DNA of 58,021 bases from Diplocarpon mali (lineage: Eukaryota > Ascomycota > Leotiomycetes > Helotiales > Drepanopezizaceae). The stretch lies in assembly GCA_024741835.1 (NCBI GenBank), contig JAENRP010000285.1, forward strand, positions 1 to 58,021, written 5' to 3'. Position 1 is the stretch's first letter. Each line of letters begins with the position of its first letter. Shown here piece by piece: positions 31,543-43,842 of the stretch. The position numbers were made by a program, and so were the translations under genes. Below the pieces are notes generated by a model. That model worked only from the letters and a program-made list of their open reading frames with translations, ran no database searches and was not told where the DNA came from.

Positions 31543-34500
31543 CACTCGCAAGCTAGGCCTAGGAGTCAATTCCTCACTAGGAGGCGATTCCTCCCTAGGG
31601 CCAATTTCCACTCGCAAGCCGGGCCTAGGAGTCAGTTCTTCTGCCTCCTGCTTTTTATTAAAATTGAGGAATCGTTAGCTATATAATACAAGTGCTAGTA
31701 AGCACATTTCTAATAATCTCTTTAAGTTCACTTCCTATACTACTTAAGATAATCTACCCTCTTTAAGTATAGTTAATAGATCTGTTTAACCTCTTGGCAT
31801 TAGTACTTGCAAAGTTAATGCACTTAAATCTAATAGAAAGGTATATATTTTTAAGTTAATTAATACTCTCTATATACCTTAATTACCTATTTACCTATAC
31901 TTAAGTAGTAAACTTAATAAGATCAAAGGCTTCTATCGAAATAGTAAGCTGTTCCTATCTAATAAGAAGGAAATTTGCACTATCGATAATAATATATATA
32001 TTAATAAGGAATAGCCTTCTACTAACTCCTTTAGTTATATAAGTGGATATGCTCTCCTAGCTACTATTAAGAATAGACCTCTTAATATTAAGCTTTAGTA
32101 CTATCGATTAGGCCACGCTAGCCTACAAATAGTTAGAAAGACCCAATCTACTATTACTAATATATAGATTAAGGAAATAAAATCAAAGAAGATGCGAATT
32201 TGCGCTCCTTGCGAAAAAGGCAGACCTCTCTAATATATTAATAAACGTTTAGCTCACCCTCGACCTATAAAGGCACTTAACGAGCTATATATCGACGTAG
32301 TTCATCTAAAGCCAATTGGCTTTAATAGCTATAAATACGCTTTTATCTTCACTTGTGCAGCTATAATAGTTAGATAAGGATGGACTTATATAAATAAATC
32401 TAATGCCTTTAAGGTAAATAAGAAGATGATTAGCCTTTTATAAACTTAATATAATCGCATAATTAAGCGGTAGAGAACTAATAGAAGCAAGGAGTACTCT
32501 CTTATATAGATGCAAATACTTATAGAAAACCTTAGTATAATTTTAAAAGAATCTATTCTATATATGCTAGAATAAGATGGCAGATCGGAACGATTAATTC
32601 GCATACTAATAGAAAAGTTGCAAATAGCTATAATTGATTAAAATATCCCCTCTTTTCTCTAGCCTTACCTCCTTCTTTTAGTAATATATATCACTAATCT
32701 TATCGCCTTTAATATTCTAAGCGGCAAGACTTTATATAAGGTCTTTTAGGATAATATCGAGCTTAATAAGCCTTATACTCCCTTAGTCAAGTATCTTTAA
32801 GTATTAGGCTATCGCGTCTATATACTAATTGAGAAAGAAAGGCGAACTTAAAGTAATAAACTCGCTTTAAGAGTAAAGGTAGGTACTCTTATCGGTTTTA
32901 ATAGTAGAAGTATCTATCAAATCTATATACTATCGCAAATAGGTAAAAAGATTATTCGATCTTCTTATATTCGATTTAATAAAAACGGCCTAATTATAGA
33001 ACTGCAATTAAGGGGTGATTTGACTCCTGGTCCGGGACCGCGAGTCAATTCTGACTCTAACGATAATTTCACTCCTGGGCCGGGACCGCGAGTCGATTTA
33101 GGAGAAGCTGAGCTTCCAACTCCAACTCTAAGAAAGAGAGGAAGACCTCCTAGCTTAAAGAACAAGGCTTACCCTTAGCCTTTTGAGAAGAGAGCTACTC
33201 GCTTAACTTATACTCTTAGATTCAAAGCTAATAACTCTAATAATAAGGAAGCCTATTTAGGCGCCTTCTATATAGCCTTACTCGACTCTTTATACTTAAA
33301 TAACCCGAAAATAGTCGAATAAGCCCTTTCTTACGCTAACGCCGATAAATGGCGATCTGCGATTAACTCTAAGTATAATTCCCTCGCTTATAAAAATATA
33401 TAAGTAGTAATAAAACGCTTAGAACTCTCTAAAGACAATAGAGTACTTAGATCAAGGCTTATCTTTAAAATCAAAAGAGACTAAAATGGGAAAATCTCCT
33501 AATAGAAGGTCAGATTCGTTATACAAGGCTATATGCAATAACAAGGTTGAGATTACAATTAAACCTTTGCTAGCGTCTGCAAATCTACCGTTTAGAAGAT
33601 TGCAATTGCGCTTGCAGCTCTTTACAACTTTAAGCTAAATCAGTTCGACGTCGAAATAGCTTTCCTTAATTTAGAAGCTAACTCTAATATCTATATCAAG
33701 TTACCTCTTAGATACACTTAAAATAAGGTCATTCTTTTACCTTAAGACTACTGTCTTAAGCTTCTTAAGGCCTTATATAGCTTAAAGCAATCTCTACAAC
33801 TATAGTAAGAAAAGCTATAGTCCGAGCTGCAAAAGCTCGATTTTCAACCTTTTGATACTAACAATTACGTATATATTAACCGCGCCTTTCGGATTCTTAT
33901 TATCACCTACGTCAACGACTTCCTTATAGTAGTAAAGAAGGGTAATATATATAATAAGTTTAAAAGAGATCTTCGCAACCTCTTCGAAATTATAGGTAAT
34001 AAACTGGCTAACTACTTTTTAAGAGTATATATAGTTAGAGATCGATAAAATAGAACGATCTTACTTTATTAAGACGCCTATATTAATAAGGTTCTTAAAC
34101 ATTTTTATATAACTAATTGCAAGAGCATACTAACGCCTTTTGCTAATAGTTATAAAGTTCATATAGTCAAATTTGAAGGCCAAGCCACTCTATAAGAAGT
34201 AAAGCTATACTAAGAGATCTATAGTTCTCTATAGTACCTTATACATTATACGCATTAAGATATACTATACCACTGCTCTATTCTTAGCAAATTCCTTACT
34301 AACCCTTTGCTATAATATATAGTAGCTTTAAAACGAGTTTTATAATACTTATAGGAAACGCGATTCTATTATACTACCTTCAGAAGTAAAACAACTGACT
34401 TAGAGCTTTAGAAATTGCACAGCTACTACGATTCTGATTAGGTAGGTGATAGAGGAACTAGAGCCTCCTATTCTAAGGCCGTCTTCTTCCTTAACAATAG

Positions 34501-35000
34501 CGTAATCACCGCCTCCTTTAAGCGATAGACTATTATTGCTTTCTTATCTATAGAAGTAGAGTACATCGCTATATGCAAATTTACATAAAAGGCCTCTTAG
34601 ATACGCCAGGTACTTAAGGAAATAGGCTACGCTAGCGACGATGCTATTAAAGTCGAAATAATCTGCGATAACTAAGGAGCCCTTTATCTTACTAAAAACC
34701 CTAAATATCATTAGAGAACGAAGCATATCAATATCAAGTTCTATTATATTTGGCAAGAGCTTTAGAAAGGCCATTTAGACCTCTAGTATACGAATACTAA
34801 AGATAACGCTGCCGATAGACTTACTAAGAGCTTAAATAGCTCCAACCATGCCGCTTTTATCAAATTGTTAAATATAAAGGTTCTGCACCTCGATTAAGGG
34901 GTGATTTTTTTTTTATACCTCTATTATAGGGTGATTTTTTTTGCACTTCCATTAAGGGGTGATTTTTTTTACTCCCAGGCCGGGCCCGCGAGTTGATTTT
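31543..35000. repeat. Five copies of a GC-rich palindromic repeat in Copia B
   Basis: Units of about 26-30 bp at 31543-31570, 31610-31634, 33023-33050, 33071-33098 and 34971-34998. Consensus core ACTCCTGGGCCGGGACCGCG then AGTC; the first two are in reverse orientation (ACTCGCAAGCYRGGCCTAGG). Each can fold on itself (GAGTC against GACTC, GGTCC against GGACC). They lack CpA, which explains why they stand out from the mutated background. Confidence 0.7.
32099..34880 (+). pseudogene. Copia B integrase-RT-RNase H relic
   Basis: Readable through stops in one main frame: GAG-pre-integrase zinc motif (H..H..C..C), integrase (ELYIDVVHLKPIGF), reverse transcriptase with QFDVEIAFLN (about 33632), ALYSLKQS and YVNDFLIV (33908-33931, the YVDD box with Asp changed to Asn), RNase H with DSD-x-VGD (about 34431) and KHINIKFYYIWQEL near the end. 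Stops are TAG/TAA, from CAG, CAA and TGG codons. Confidence 0.88.
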
Positions 35001-35030
35001 TGACTTACTAAGGGGTGGATTTCGCGCTAA
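34892..35030 (+). repeat. ATTAAGGGGTGATTTTTTTT repeats
   Basis: Four tandem-like units of roughly 28-40 bp between the RNase H end and the 3' LTR of Copia B, each with AAGGGGTGATTT; a related copy is at 33008 within the pol region. Position suggests a repeated polypurine-tract-like block. Confidence 0.7.
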
Positions 35031-35154
35031 CGAACTCTACTCTATTTCCTATATCTATAGGTTGATTTTTCATATGAAACTATAGATTATAACAAAAGTT
35101 ATAATATTATATATATTGCTAGCGAGTACCTTTAAAGGTCTCCTTAAAAGGGTG

Positions 35155-35387
35155 TATTACAGGAATACCTATTATATATTTGTCATATAATCTGTCATAT
35201 GACATATTATACATATAATATGTTATATGACTTGCTATATAACTTAATGGCAGCCCTTGTTAAATAGCTTATAGTTAGAGAGCTCTTATAAATCAAGACA
35301 CTCAACATCGTCGTTTGCACCTCATACTTCTTCGTGCCCTCTTCTAGTTTACTATCAAGTTCACTATTAGAGAACCTCCTTGCTACA
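35155..35387 (+). repeat. Copia B 3' LTR
   Basis: Begins TATTACAGGAATACC (mutated TGTTGCAGG) and ends TTGCTACA; the AATAT duplication follows. Confidence 0.92.
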
Positions 35388-35392
35388 AATAT

Positions 35393-38300
35393 CTACTACC
35401 TCTTTAAGCTAGAATGCTACCTGCTCTCCTTAAGTACGCTCCTTAATAATTGCGCAGCTACTTATATCGTTAATTCAAAGGATTTACTTATCGCAGGCAC
35501 CTTTAAGCCTTTTGGCGACTTATAGTAATATATTAAAGTAGGTACTTCGAGACTCCTAATTATTAAGAGAGGTAATAGATATATGACGGACTCTCTTCTA
35601 TAGCGTAACGGTTCTCCTATAGGGATAACGCTTTGTAATATTGCTATTATAAAGGAGTTTACTACTAATATCATCTTAAAGAGGCTCCTTGCGGATAAGG
35701 GTTTTTAGTACTCTAAGGTAGACCTCACTTTGCGCTTTAAAAGTATTAAAGATTCTATAAAGCGAGCTTAATTAAAGCGTTATTATAATCTCGTTTTCTT
35801 TAAATATAAGCCTATCAACTATTTAGATCTTTTAAATATGCTTTAATATAACTTCTCTACCTTAATAGCGTTTCCTATAGCTAAGACGACGCTTTATAAT
35901 AGGTTCTAATCTAACTATATACCTACTAAGGTGTAGGATAATAACGCGTACACTTAGCACCTTTGCGCTAGCTACCTAGGCGCAGAGGCTCTTTAAGCGC
36001 TAATCAAGTGCGCTAAGGGAGTGAAGATTAAAGGAATATAAAGGCTAAAGTGCCTTATATGCGCAGTAGCGTCTACTAAGTAAGTTATTTCTTATACTAC
36101 CTTTAAGAACCGATCTTTAAAGCCCTTCTTTAAGATCTCTTAAGATCTCTTTGATTTTTTAAACAACTTATATAATAGCTGCTTATAAGTTCTTTTAATT
36201 AAAGACGAGTATAGTAGTATGCTTTAAACGTTCCTATAAAGATCGAAGGGTAGAGACGTAATTATAGAGGTTCTCTAGGCCTTTAAAGTATAGGTAAAAC
36301 GCCAATATAGGCTTTTAATTCACAAGATTAGGCAAGATAATAATACTTTAGTAATTTTCCTAAGGGAAGACTCTCTTATAAAGTACTAGAGATAGGTAAA
36401 AGAAGAGGGAATTAATTTAAAGCTTACTCCTACTTATATATACTAACCTAATAGAGGCGCAAAGCGAATAGGAAGGGAGTTGATTAAACGCTCTATTAAA
36501 ATAAGGATCTACGCTAGGCTTCTAGTAAGCCTTTGGCTAGAGGTTATAAAGGCTATTATATACCTTTATAATATCTCCCTACTCGCTAGGAAAAAGATGA
36601 TCTTATTAAGCGAGGCTTTTTATAGTTGGTTTAAGTAGTATTTTCAATTTTATAAGCCGCTGCTTATTAAGTAGATAATAGCAAGCTTAAAGCCCAATTA
36701 GAGTTGCATTTATGCGTATAGCGCTTGCGCATATCCTTTAATTAAAGAGAGGAAGGTAGGGAGGGACCGCCGAACCTTTAAAATTAAACTATAAAGGTAC
36801 TTAAGTTACTTAATTAGATATATTACCTTTAATATTTATAGAATCTGGGTTCCTATGCTCTAGCGAATAATAATAACTTATAATATCGAATTCGATAAGT
36901 CTCTCTTCTATAGTCCAAAAGCTAAGTGCGTAAACCCTATATTACGCTAAGAACTTAAGACGACCCTTTAATTAATTAAAGAGGGAGAGGGAGCTTAAGA
37001 CGCTAAGTTTAAAGGCATTTTCAAGGAATCGGAGCTTATCGCAAGGCCGAATGCAATCGCCGCAGAAGAAGCCGCTATATAAGAAGAGCCTATATTATAG
37101 ACTAACGCTACTCTATAACCTCTAACTAATAATATAAAAGGCCTTAACTTAAATCCAAATTCTCTAAGAGACCTGCTTAAAAACTTAAAAGTGGAAGCAA
37201 GCGAACTAGAAGCTACTTCGCTAGTCTTTAAAAAGGCAAATAGCGACTAAAGCTTAAGGGTAATGATTCTTTATAAAGGCCCTACTAAAGAAGGAATTGT
37301 AGACGACTCTAAGGGAGTCTTTAAAGACGAGTTCTATAAGGCGATCGGCAGATCTTTAACTACTATTCTATATAAGAATAGAGATAGCTTAAGGGCTTTA
37401 AGATAGAGTCTTTAATTATAAAGGCAGGCTTTAATAAACTTTGGTAAAAGACTAGAGATACTACTACTAAGATCTAGGAGGAGCTTTAATAGTCTTATAA
37501 AAAGCGACTTAATAAAAGGAGCAAGCCTTAATAATATAATACCTTAAGTTGTAATACTAGCTTAAAGACTATAGGCTTAAGAGATAGAGCTACCTAGACT
37601 CTTAAAGGAACCTTTAGTAATAATAAAAATAGAAGAGGAGACTTATAGAGAAAAGCGCAAAGAGGAACTCCCTCTTCTTAAGTAAAAGAGGATAAGATAC
37701 TTAAGTATTAAGTAATAGGAGACTTTAAAAGTATATGCTACTACTTTAGAGTATATGCTCTTTTAAAGTAATATTGATTTACCTTACTCCTTATATATAT
37801 AGGAGTTTGTATCAACCTTTTAAGCGAACAAATAGATAAAGGAGAATAGGAAGGACTATTTGACGGTTTATATAATTATTAAAACTATAGTTAATAATTA
37901 AGTAAAGGATAGAGCGCAGTCTCTTAACCGCCTATAATACTAAGGCTCTCTACTAAAGCCTTTAAAAGGATGGCTAGACTTAAAGAAGCACCCTTTTAAC
38001 AAATGATTTAAAGAAGAAGGGCGCTAGGAGATTAAGAATCTAAAATCTTAAAGTTGCTAGAGAATCGTGCGAAAGGACTACTTAAAGCTCTTACTAATAC
38101 TATTAAAATAGGTTTTTACTTATAAGGTCAATAGCTCTAGCAAGCTTCTAAAGTGCCAATTATAGCTAGTTATATAAGAGGATCTTTAAGATAAAGCTTC
38201 AATTTTCTTAACCTATGTAGCTACGCTTGCAGCAAGGTCTTTTAAGGTACTAATAGCGCTTACTGCGTACTTTAATATAAAAGTAAAGTAGTTCGACGTT

Positions 38301-39495
38301 ATTAACACGTTTATTAATGCTCCTAAAGACCTAAGGAGTGCTTTAGTCATATGCTTCCTACCAAATGGCTTTAAGCGCCCTAGTATAGTAGTAGAACTGG
38401 ACCGCGCGCTCTATAGGCTAAAAGACTCTTTAGTACTATAGTATAGGAACTTTATAGGAACGCTTAAGGGCCTTTAACTTAAGCTATTAGGTAAGGAGCC
38501 TTATATTTTCATAATAAAGGATCGTATAGTCTTTATAGTATTTTATATTAATAATATTTAAGTATTATATAAGGCCTTTAACTTAGATCAGGCGACTCGT
38601 TTAATTAAAGACTTAAAGAGGGCATATAAGCTTACTATTATAAGAGATATCTCTTAGTTCCTTAAAATAAGGATTATTTAAAATAAGAAGGCAAAGAGGA
38701 TCTCCTTAGTTTATAATACTTATATTAAGAAGATTACTTAAAAGTTCGGAGCTAATATAAGGAAAATGCTTAATACTCTACTATTAAAGAAGGAGTTTAT
38801 TAAAAACTTAAGGCAAGCTTCTTTAGAAAAGGTAAAGGAGTATTAAGAGAAAATAGGCTCTATTCTTTATATAGCGATTATAATATGCTTAGATATTGCG
38901 TTCGCAGCCTCCTAACTATCTTTCTTCTTAACTAATCTAAGCTTTAAGTACCTCTTAGCCGCGGACTAAACGCTTTAATACCTATATAATACGCGCTTCT
39001 TAAGAATTGCCTATAGCTTTAAAGCTAAGGAATACCAACTAATTGCATCTTTAAATGCTTCTTTTAAAGATAACTAAGAGACTTGCAGATCCTTTTAAAG
39101 ATATGTCTTCTTTTTATTTAAAAGACCGATTATTTAAAAAGCGAATTACTAAGCGACTATTACACTCTCCTCTACTAAAGCAGAACTCTATAATATAGTT
39201 TCTATTATAAAAGAGATAATAGCTATAAAACGCCTCTTTAAAGAGATTCGCATAAACTCCCTCTTTAAATAGAATATATATTATAATAATTAATAGACGA
39301 TTTAACTAATTATTATAAAGAATAAAAAGATTAAGACAAGCCTTTAATATATCGAAATCAGTAATATATAGATCTGCTAAGAGTATTAAAGAGGAAGCTT
39401 TTAAATAACCTACCTTCCTACTAGGAAAATGCATATAAATAAGTTTATTAAGAACTTAAACTACTAGAAGTTTAAGAGCTTTATTCATTTATTAA
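35393..39495 (+). pseudogene. Copia A pol relic (integrase, RT, RNase H)
   Basis: Resumes the frame cut by Copia B (LFKLECYLLSLSTLLNNCAA). Conserved pieces: integrase-like region 35500-37000, reverse transcriptase QFDVINTFINAP-like at about 38290, ALYRLKDS (about 38407), FYINNI at the YVDD position (about 38541), RNase H SSTKAELYNIVSIIKE (about 39169), ending FIHLLNL at about 39495. Stops are TAG/TAA throughout. Confidence 0.82.
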
Positions 39496-39797
39496 ACCTC
39501 TAAAGCTTTTAAATAATCGTTTAGCAACTTACACTTGCTAGTAAGTAATCACTTATTATTAAAAGACTTATACTTATAAGCTCCTATTCTCTTATAATCA
39601 TATTTATTTATTTTCTTATATAAAGCGTACTATAAAAGCTTCTCCTTTTTTAAAAATATAAAATAGGTAATATTCTTAAGCTACTATTATAAGGCGCGAC
39701 CCTTTCTTAGATCCTCCTAGCTAAGGCCAGGAGCTGCAAAGCTATAGCTATAAGCTTCGCACAGATCTCCTTTTAAAAGAGGCCTAAAGGCACTCCC

Positions 39798-40133
39798 TTG
39801 GCTAAAGGCCCGCTAGCAAATATACTAGCGATAGCAGGGGCAAAGGCGGGAGGTGCGGCGAAGGCGGCGGCAAAGGCAGAAGTAGCAATAGCAAAGGCTA
39901 GGGAGACGAACAGAGATATAAAAGGGTCGGCGGCGGCGGCAGCAAAGATAGGAGCAGCGGCGGCGAGCAAAGGGAATAGGATAGCAAAGGACAGGCTGGC
40001 AGCGAATGCAAACGGGATGCTAAAAGCAAGGGAGGCAGTAGTACTATTACTTGCAAGAGTAGCAGGCCCTCTTAGCATTAGGGTCCAATCGCTTCTATCT
40101 TTTAAAATCAGCCTAGAACTTAATAAGACTTGA
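39798..40133 (+). other. Ala/Lys-rich open frame in the 3' part of Copia A
   Basis: 111 codons without a stop (MAKGPLANILAIAGAKAGGA...), mostly GCA, GCG, GGC and AAG codons. It survives while all neighbouring frames are broken, but nearly all its CpA are in GCA context, which seems spared in this region, so openness need not mean function. The opposite strand is open as well (Ala/Phe/Ser-rich). A further GGC/GCA repeat lies at 40439-40490. Could be a captured host repeat or an element-specific 3' sequence; no known domain. Confidence 0.4.
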
Positions 40134-40953
40134 TAAATATACTACAAAAGCTCTAAAGCGCACCCTTTACTATATTAAGCAATAGCGCCACCTCCTCCTT
40201 AAAGGCGCCGCAGGCGCGGGCTAATACAATAGCCTCCTAAGAGGCGAGGAGAGATCCGCTAGCCTACTAGCAGCTATTACTTAGTACTATATAATAAACG
40301 CAACGCATACTAAAGGTACTATTAAAGTACCGATAATCAAGATTGCTAATACTCTTACATATAATATAATATATATACGCATTATCGCGCTCTATTATAA
40401 GCTTAGGCATATAGCACGCAGTAGGGGCAGGGCTCTCTAGCAGCGGCAGCGGCGGCGGCGGCGATAGCAGGGGCAATAGCGGCGGCGGCTTATTACCTAG
40501 TAGGCGCTAGGACAACCGCGCTAGGGTTGCAGCTCCTAAGGGAGCGCTAGCGACCTAGCGCAAAGTCAGTATAATATAAGGTATAAGGACTCCAAGGGTC
40601 TTACTTTATAAAGGCGGCCAGGGCTACAATAAGTAAGAGTTCCTTCTATATTTAAAAAACTATTAATATAAAGATGATATTTTTAAATGATAAAGGAGGG
40701 TTGTTTTTAAAAGAAGGGAAGGAGAGCCTCTGCGATGGAAATACTCTATAGAAAGCCTAATAGAGCACTAGCGTAGAATTGCGAAGATTCCTAAGCGCAC
40801 TTATTGCCTATAGCGACCCTCTTATTCTAAAAGGAACGACCTCTAAAGAGGCGGCATATAAGATAGAGCCTCTTTTCTTTATAACTGCTATTCTTTCCTT
40901 TATTTTATCTATATAGCTAAGCGATTTTAAGAGCATCGCCTAACTAAAGGGTA

Positions 40954-41150
40954 TATTATGCAGAATAGGCGGAGTCTCTACTTATTCTAAAGACCCTTTA
41001 TATGACTCTACTTAATTATAGACTCTTACTTTTCTTTCTGAAGTCTCCTTACCATATATATACTAAATAATAATATAATCAATCATCTTCTCCTACTTCT
41101 GCAAGCCTCCTAAGCGACCCAATGAAGGCCCTCCAGCCGACCGCATCACA
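40954..41150 (+). repeat. Copia A 3' LTR
   Basis: Starts TATTATGCAGAATAGG and ends CATCACA; followed by TTTTT. Retains the less mutated ending (GGCCCTCCAGCCGACCGCA). Confidence 0.9.
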
Positions 41151-41860
41151 TTTTTCTTCTTCTTCTTTTCTTTTTTTCGAGAAAATATCACCATCCCAGC
41201 GATTTGTCAGACTCGAGACACTGCTCTCGCTTGCAGCGCAATATGATAGTCGCTGGCTCTGTTCTAGTAGCGCTTCTCTGCACTGCTCCGCATCGACGAG
41301 CTCGCGACCTTCTGACGGCGTGGATATGACCAGATTCCGGGAAGTGGACGAGCACCGCGGGCTATGCTGTGGCCATCTCCGGTTCTCTGCTCTTTGGGTC
41401 TGCCTTCGCCGTTCGCGATATCTATGAAGCTCGGCTACGCCGGTAGTGGTACTAGAGCTCAACAATGGATGGAGGCATCGATGAGGGCAACTAGTAGAGA
41501 ACAACACTTCTATCTCGTGAGTATTTATCTATCACGGGAATTTCGTTGGGGGGACATTGTAGAGACCTGGAAGTGGAGGATCTCGTGACATAGGTCATAT
41601 GGTCAGATGAGGACTAATATTAGCAAAATACATACCGAAGGCAATGAACAATGACTGAGGAAAAGGCTTTACACGCAGAGACGAGCTATTACTTGCATAT
41701 CCTAGGCAAGGGCAGGCCTATACAGGAGCTCCCCTCGCTTGTCTCATCACCTGACATCGGAAAGCTTGGCCTTGTGTATCGGTGGCCAGCAAAAGAACGC
41801 GTGGCTTCGTTGTAGTTGAAACGCGGTTGATAACTTCTCAAGGGTTGCCTTAAGGAAAAT
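41151..41860. other. Second un-RIPped GC island
   Basis: After the TTTTT duplication the sequence has normal CpA/TpG content. The 142-codon minus-strand and 101-codon plus-strand frames at 41079-41507 overlap each other and the LTR end and have no recognisable domain. It is probably the other half of the pre-insertion sequence at 26990-27540. AT content rises again from about 41860. Confidence 0.6.
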
Positions 41861-42710
41861 TCTAAATATACGAAAGCTTAGGTCTATGCGCAACTAGGCC
41901 ATATGGAGCCTAGCCCTTCACAAGCCCTAGATAGACCCTCGCACCCCTGCGAGCTCCGCTTAATAGGACCGAAATAGTAGCAGATGTATAATAAAAGTAT
42001 AAGTATAAGCAAATAGCTCCTAGTTATAAGGCCCCTTAGCTATAATAGGGATACTACTACTTAAGGTTCTTATACAAAGGAATCTATATTAGTAACTATC
42101 TAACTTCCTTGCCAAACTCCTAGAATCGTCCTAACCCTCTTAAGCTTTTCTTCTAGGCTTCTCTACATATCAGAAGGCAGCAAATAGATCGAGGTTCTAG
42201 CCCTTAAGTTCTGATAGATAAGTAATCTCTCCTCTTCTTTAGTAATAAGGTAAAAGGTTCGAAGGTAGAACGGCTTCAGCTAATCGACGTAGAAATACCT
42301 TAGAATAGGATTACTATTTATCTACTCTAACTAGTAAGATTTCCTATGCTCCCTACCTATCCCTGCTATTTAAAAGGGCCCTTTTTAAGAAGGCCTTAGC
42401 TTTTGCCTAGCTGTTTTAGCATCGTATAGTATAACTATAGACTTAAAGAGGAATCGTTTAAGTTCGCTTATAAATCAAAACTGATATTAAGCTTTTATCA
42501 ACTCTTTCCAATAAGCCGATAATGCGCCTACTTTATCTAATACCTTGCACTACCTCCTTATATATTTAAGAATAGCATTGCTCTATTCCTTATTGCATTA
42601 GGAATCTGCATCCTAAAGGACATTTAGGAATCCTTAGTCAGTTAGGGTATAATAGATAATATAAGCGTAATAAGTAAGAAATGCTAAGTCAATAGAAGAC
42701 CGAGGTTAAT

Positions 42711-42845
42711 TGTGAGCAATAGCACGAATGTGCAGATGTGGGAGGTGGAAGAAAAAGGTGTTTATTATCTTTTAAGGAAGGCGAGTATTATATATAACCT
42801 GCTCTTACTGCGCACTTGCTTACTCCTATTATACACCTGCCTACA
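42711..42845 (-). repeat. Gypsy D 3' LTR (minus orientation)
   Basis: Plus-strand start TGTGAGCAATAGCACG, end CTGCCTACA; 135 bp, matches 49250-49384 with C/T and G/A differences. Confidence 0.9.
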
Positions 42846-43629
42846 ATAGCCCATTTAAGCTATTTGCATATCCTTATGCTAAATTAATTTAGAATGTAAT
42901 AGTATAGCAAATAGTCGCAAGCTAGTATAGTTTTCTTTTTAAAACTTGCGATCGATAATTAATATTAAAGTAATTCGCCTTCTTAATTATTATAATGAAT
43001 TTCCGTTTCCTACTAATATTATATCCTCTTGCCATTCGATAATAGTATAAATAAGGTTTCTGCAGTTTTTAAAATGTATTATAATAATTTTTCATATAAT
43101 AAAATATTGTCCTAATTTAAGCATAGTAAAGGAAGAAGAATATTAGAGCGAGAAGTGAAGTATAATAAAATAGCTTAGTGATTGACGAGTTGCGTTAACT
43201 ATATTATAATTTCGCAGCTTTGCGATATAAAATATATTATAGTAGTATAGATTGTTAAGCTTTTTCAAACTCCTTTACTAACTCTTTCGTATTGCCTAAA
43301 GCTTCTTTAGGATACTAGTTATTATATTTATTACTATATCCTTTGAACTTGATTAGGTATTTAATATATTATTATTAGCTTCGACCAATTCTCCTTATGC
43401 GCTTTTTAATAATCTGCTTAAGCTTATATAACTCCTATTCCTTATTATTACCGTCTGCTAATACTAGCATAGTGATATTTAGCAATTCTCAATCGAAAGG
43501 ATCTTCACCTATTAGCGTAGGAGCCAAATGCGTAATAGAAACTATAAGGTAAACTCTCTATCGCAGTAGGAACTTGATCTTATATATAAGCTTTTTAACT
43601 TATCTTATAACTTGAAATAGTCCTATACG

Positions 43630-43842
43630 TTATTTAGAAATTTTCTTATTTGAGTTTCCTAATAGGTTATACCCTTTATATAATCGTAGGTATACAAATT
43701 GTCCTTTTGCAAACTCTATTAGCTTATGCTTTCGATTATAGTATTCCTTATTAGCGTTTATTACGAATTCGATCGCTATTTTAGCTTTTATATAATGCAG
43801 ATTCCTTAGAACTTTTGGCGTTTCTCCTTTAACCGATCGCAA
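43630..43842 (-). pseudogene. Gypsy D integrase C-terminal fragment
   Basis: 70 codons free of stops: AIEFVINANKEYYNRKHKLI, then EFAKGQFVYLRLYKGYNLLG, the segment before the C-terminal (chromodomain-side) region in fungal Gypsy polyproteins. Confidence 0.8.

Larger units (their letters stand above)
29348..35387 (+). mobile_element. Copia B: RIP-dead Ty1/Copia element nested in Copia A
   Basis: Two 233-bp LTRs (29348-29580, 35155-35387) with TSD AATAT (29343-29347, 35388-35392). Primer site GGTTATAAGCCCCG starts directly after the 5' LTR. Internal order is Copia type: gag, zinc-knuckle region, pre-integrase RLGHAS with CAPCEKG (about 32105-32220), integrase, reverse transcriptase, RNase H ending near 34880. 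It also carries GC-rich palindromic repeats and a T8 repeat array, and is itself interrupted by the TRIM at 30085-30589. Own length about 5.53 kb. Confidence 0.92.
27546..41150 (+). mobile_element. Copia A: RIP-dead Ty1/Copia LTR retrotransposon (with nested insertions)
   Basis: Bounded by two 197-bp LTRs (27546-27742, 40954-41150) and by TTTTT on both outer sides (27541-27545, 41151-41155), a 5-bp target-site duplication. GTTATAAGTC follows the 5' LTR as primer site. About 1.6 kb of gag-like sequence (27750-29345) is followed by Copia B, and the frame resumes at 35393 with integrase-like and then reverse transcriptase sequence. Own length without Copia B is about 7.56 kb. The reading frames are full of TAG/TAA. 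A 1.46-kb 3' segment (39495-40953) with GC-rich Ala-codon repeats lies between RNase H and the 3' LTR, unusual for Copia. Confidence 0.9.

Noticed and set aside
41079..41507. 142-codon minus-strand frame and overlapping plus-strand frame
   Set aside because: Overlaps the Copia A LTR end and shows no domain, signal peptide or splice-supported extension; treated as unassigned island sequence.
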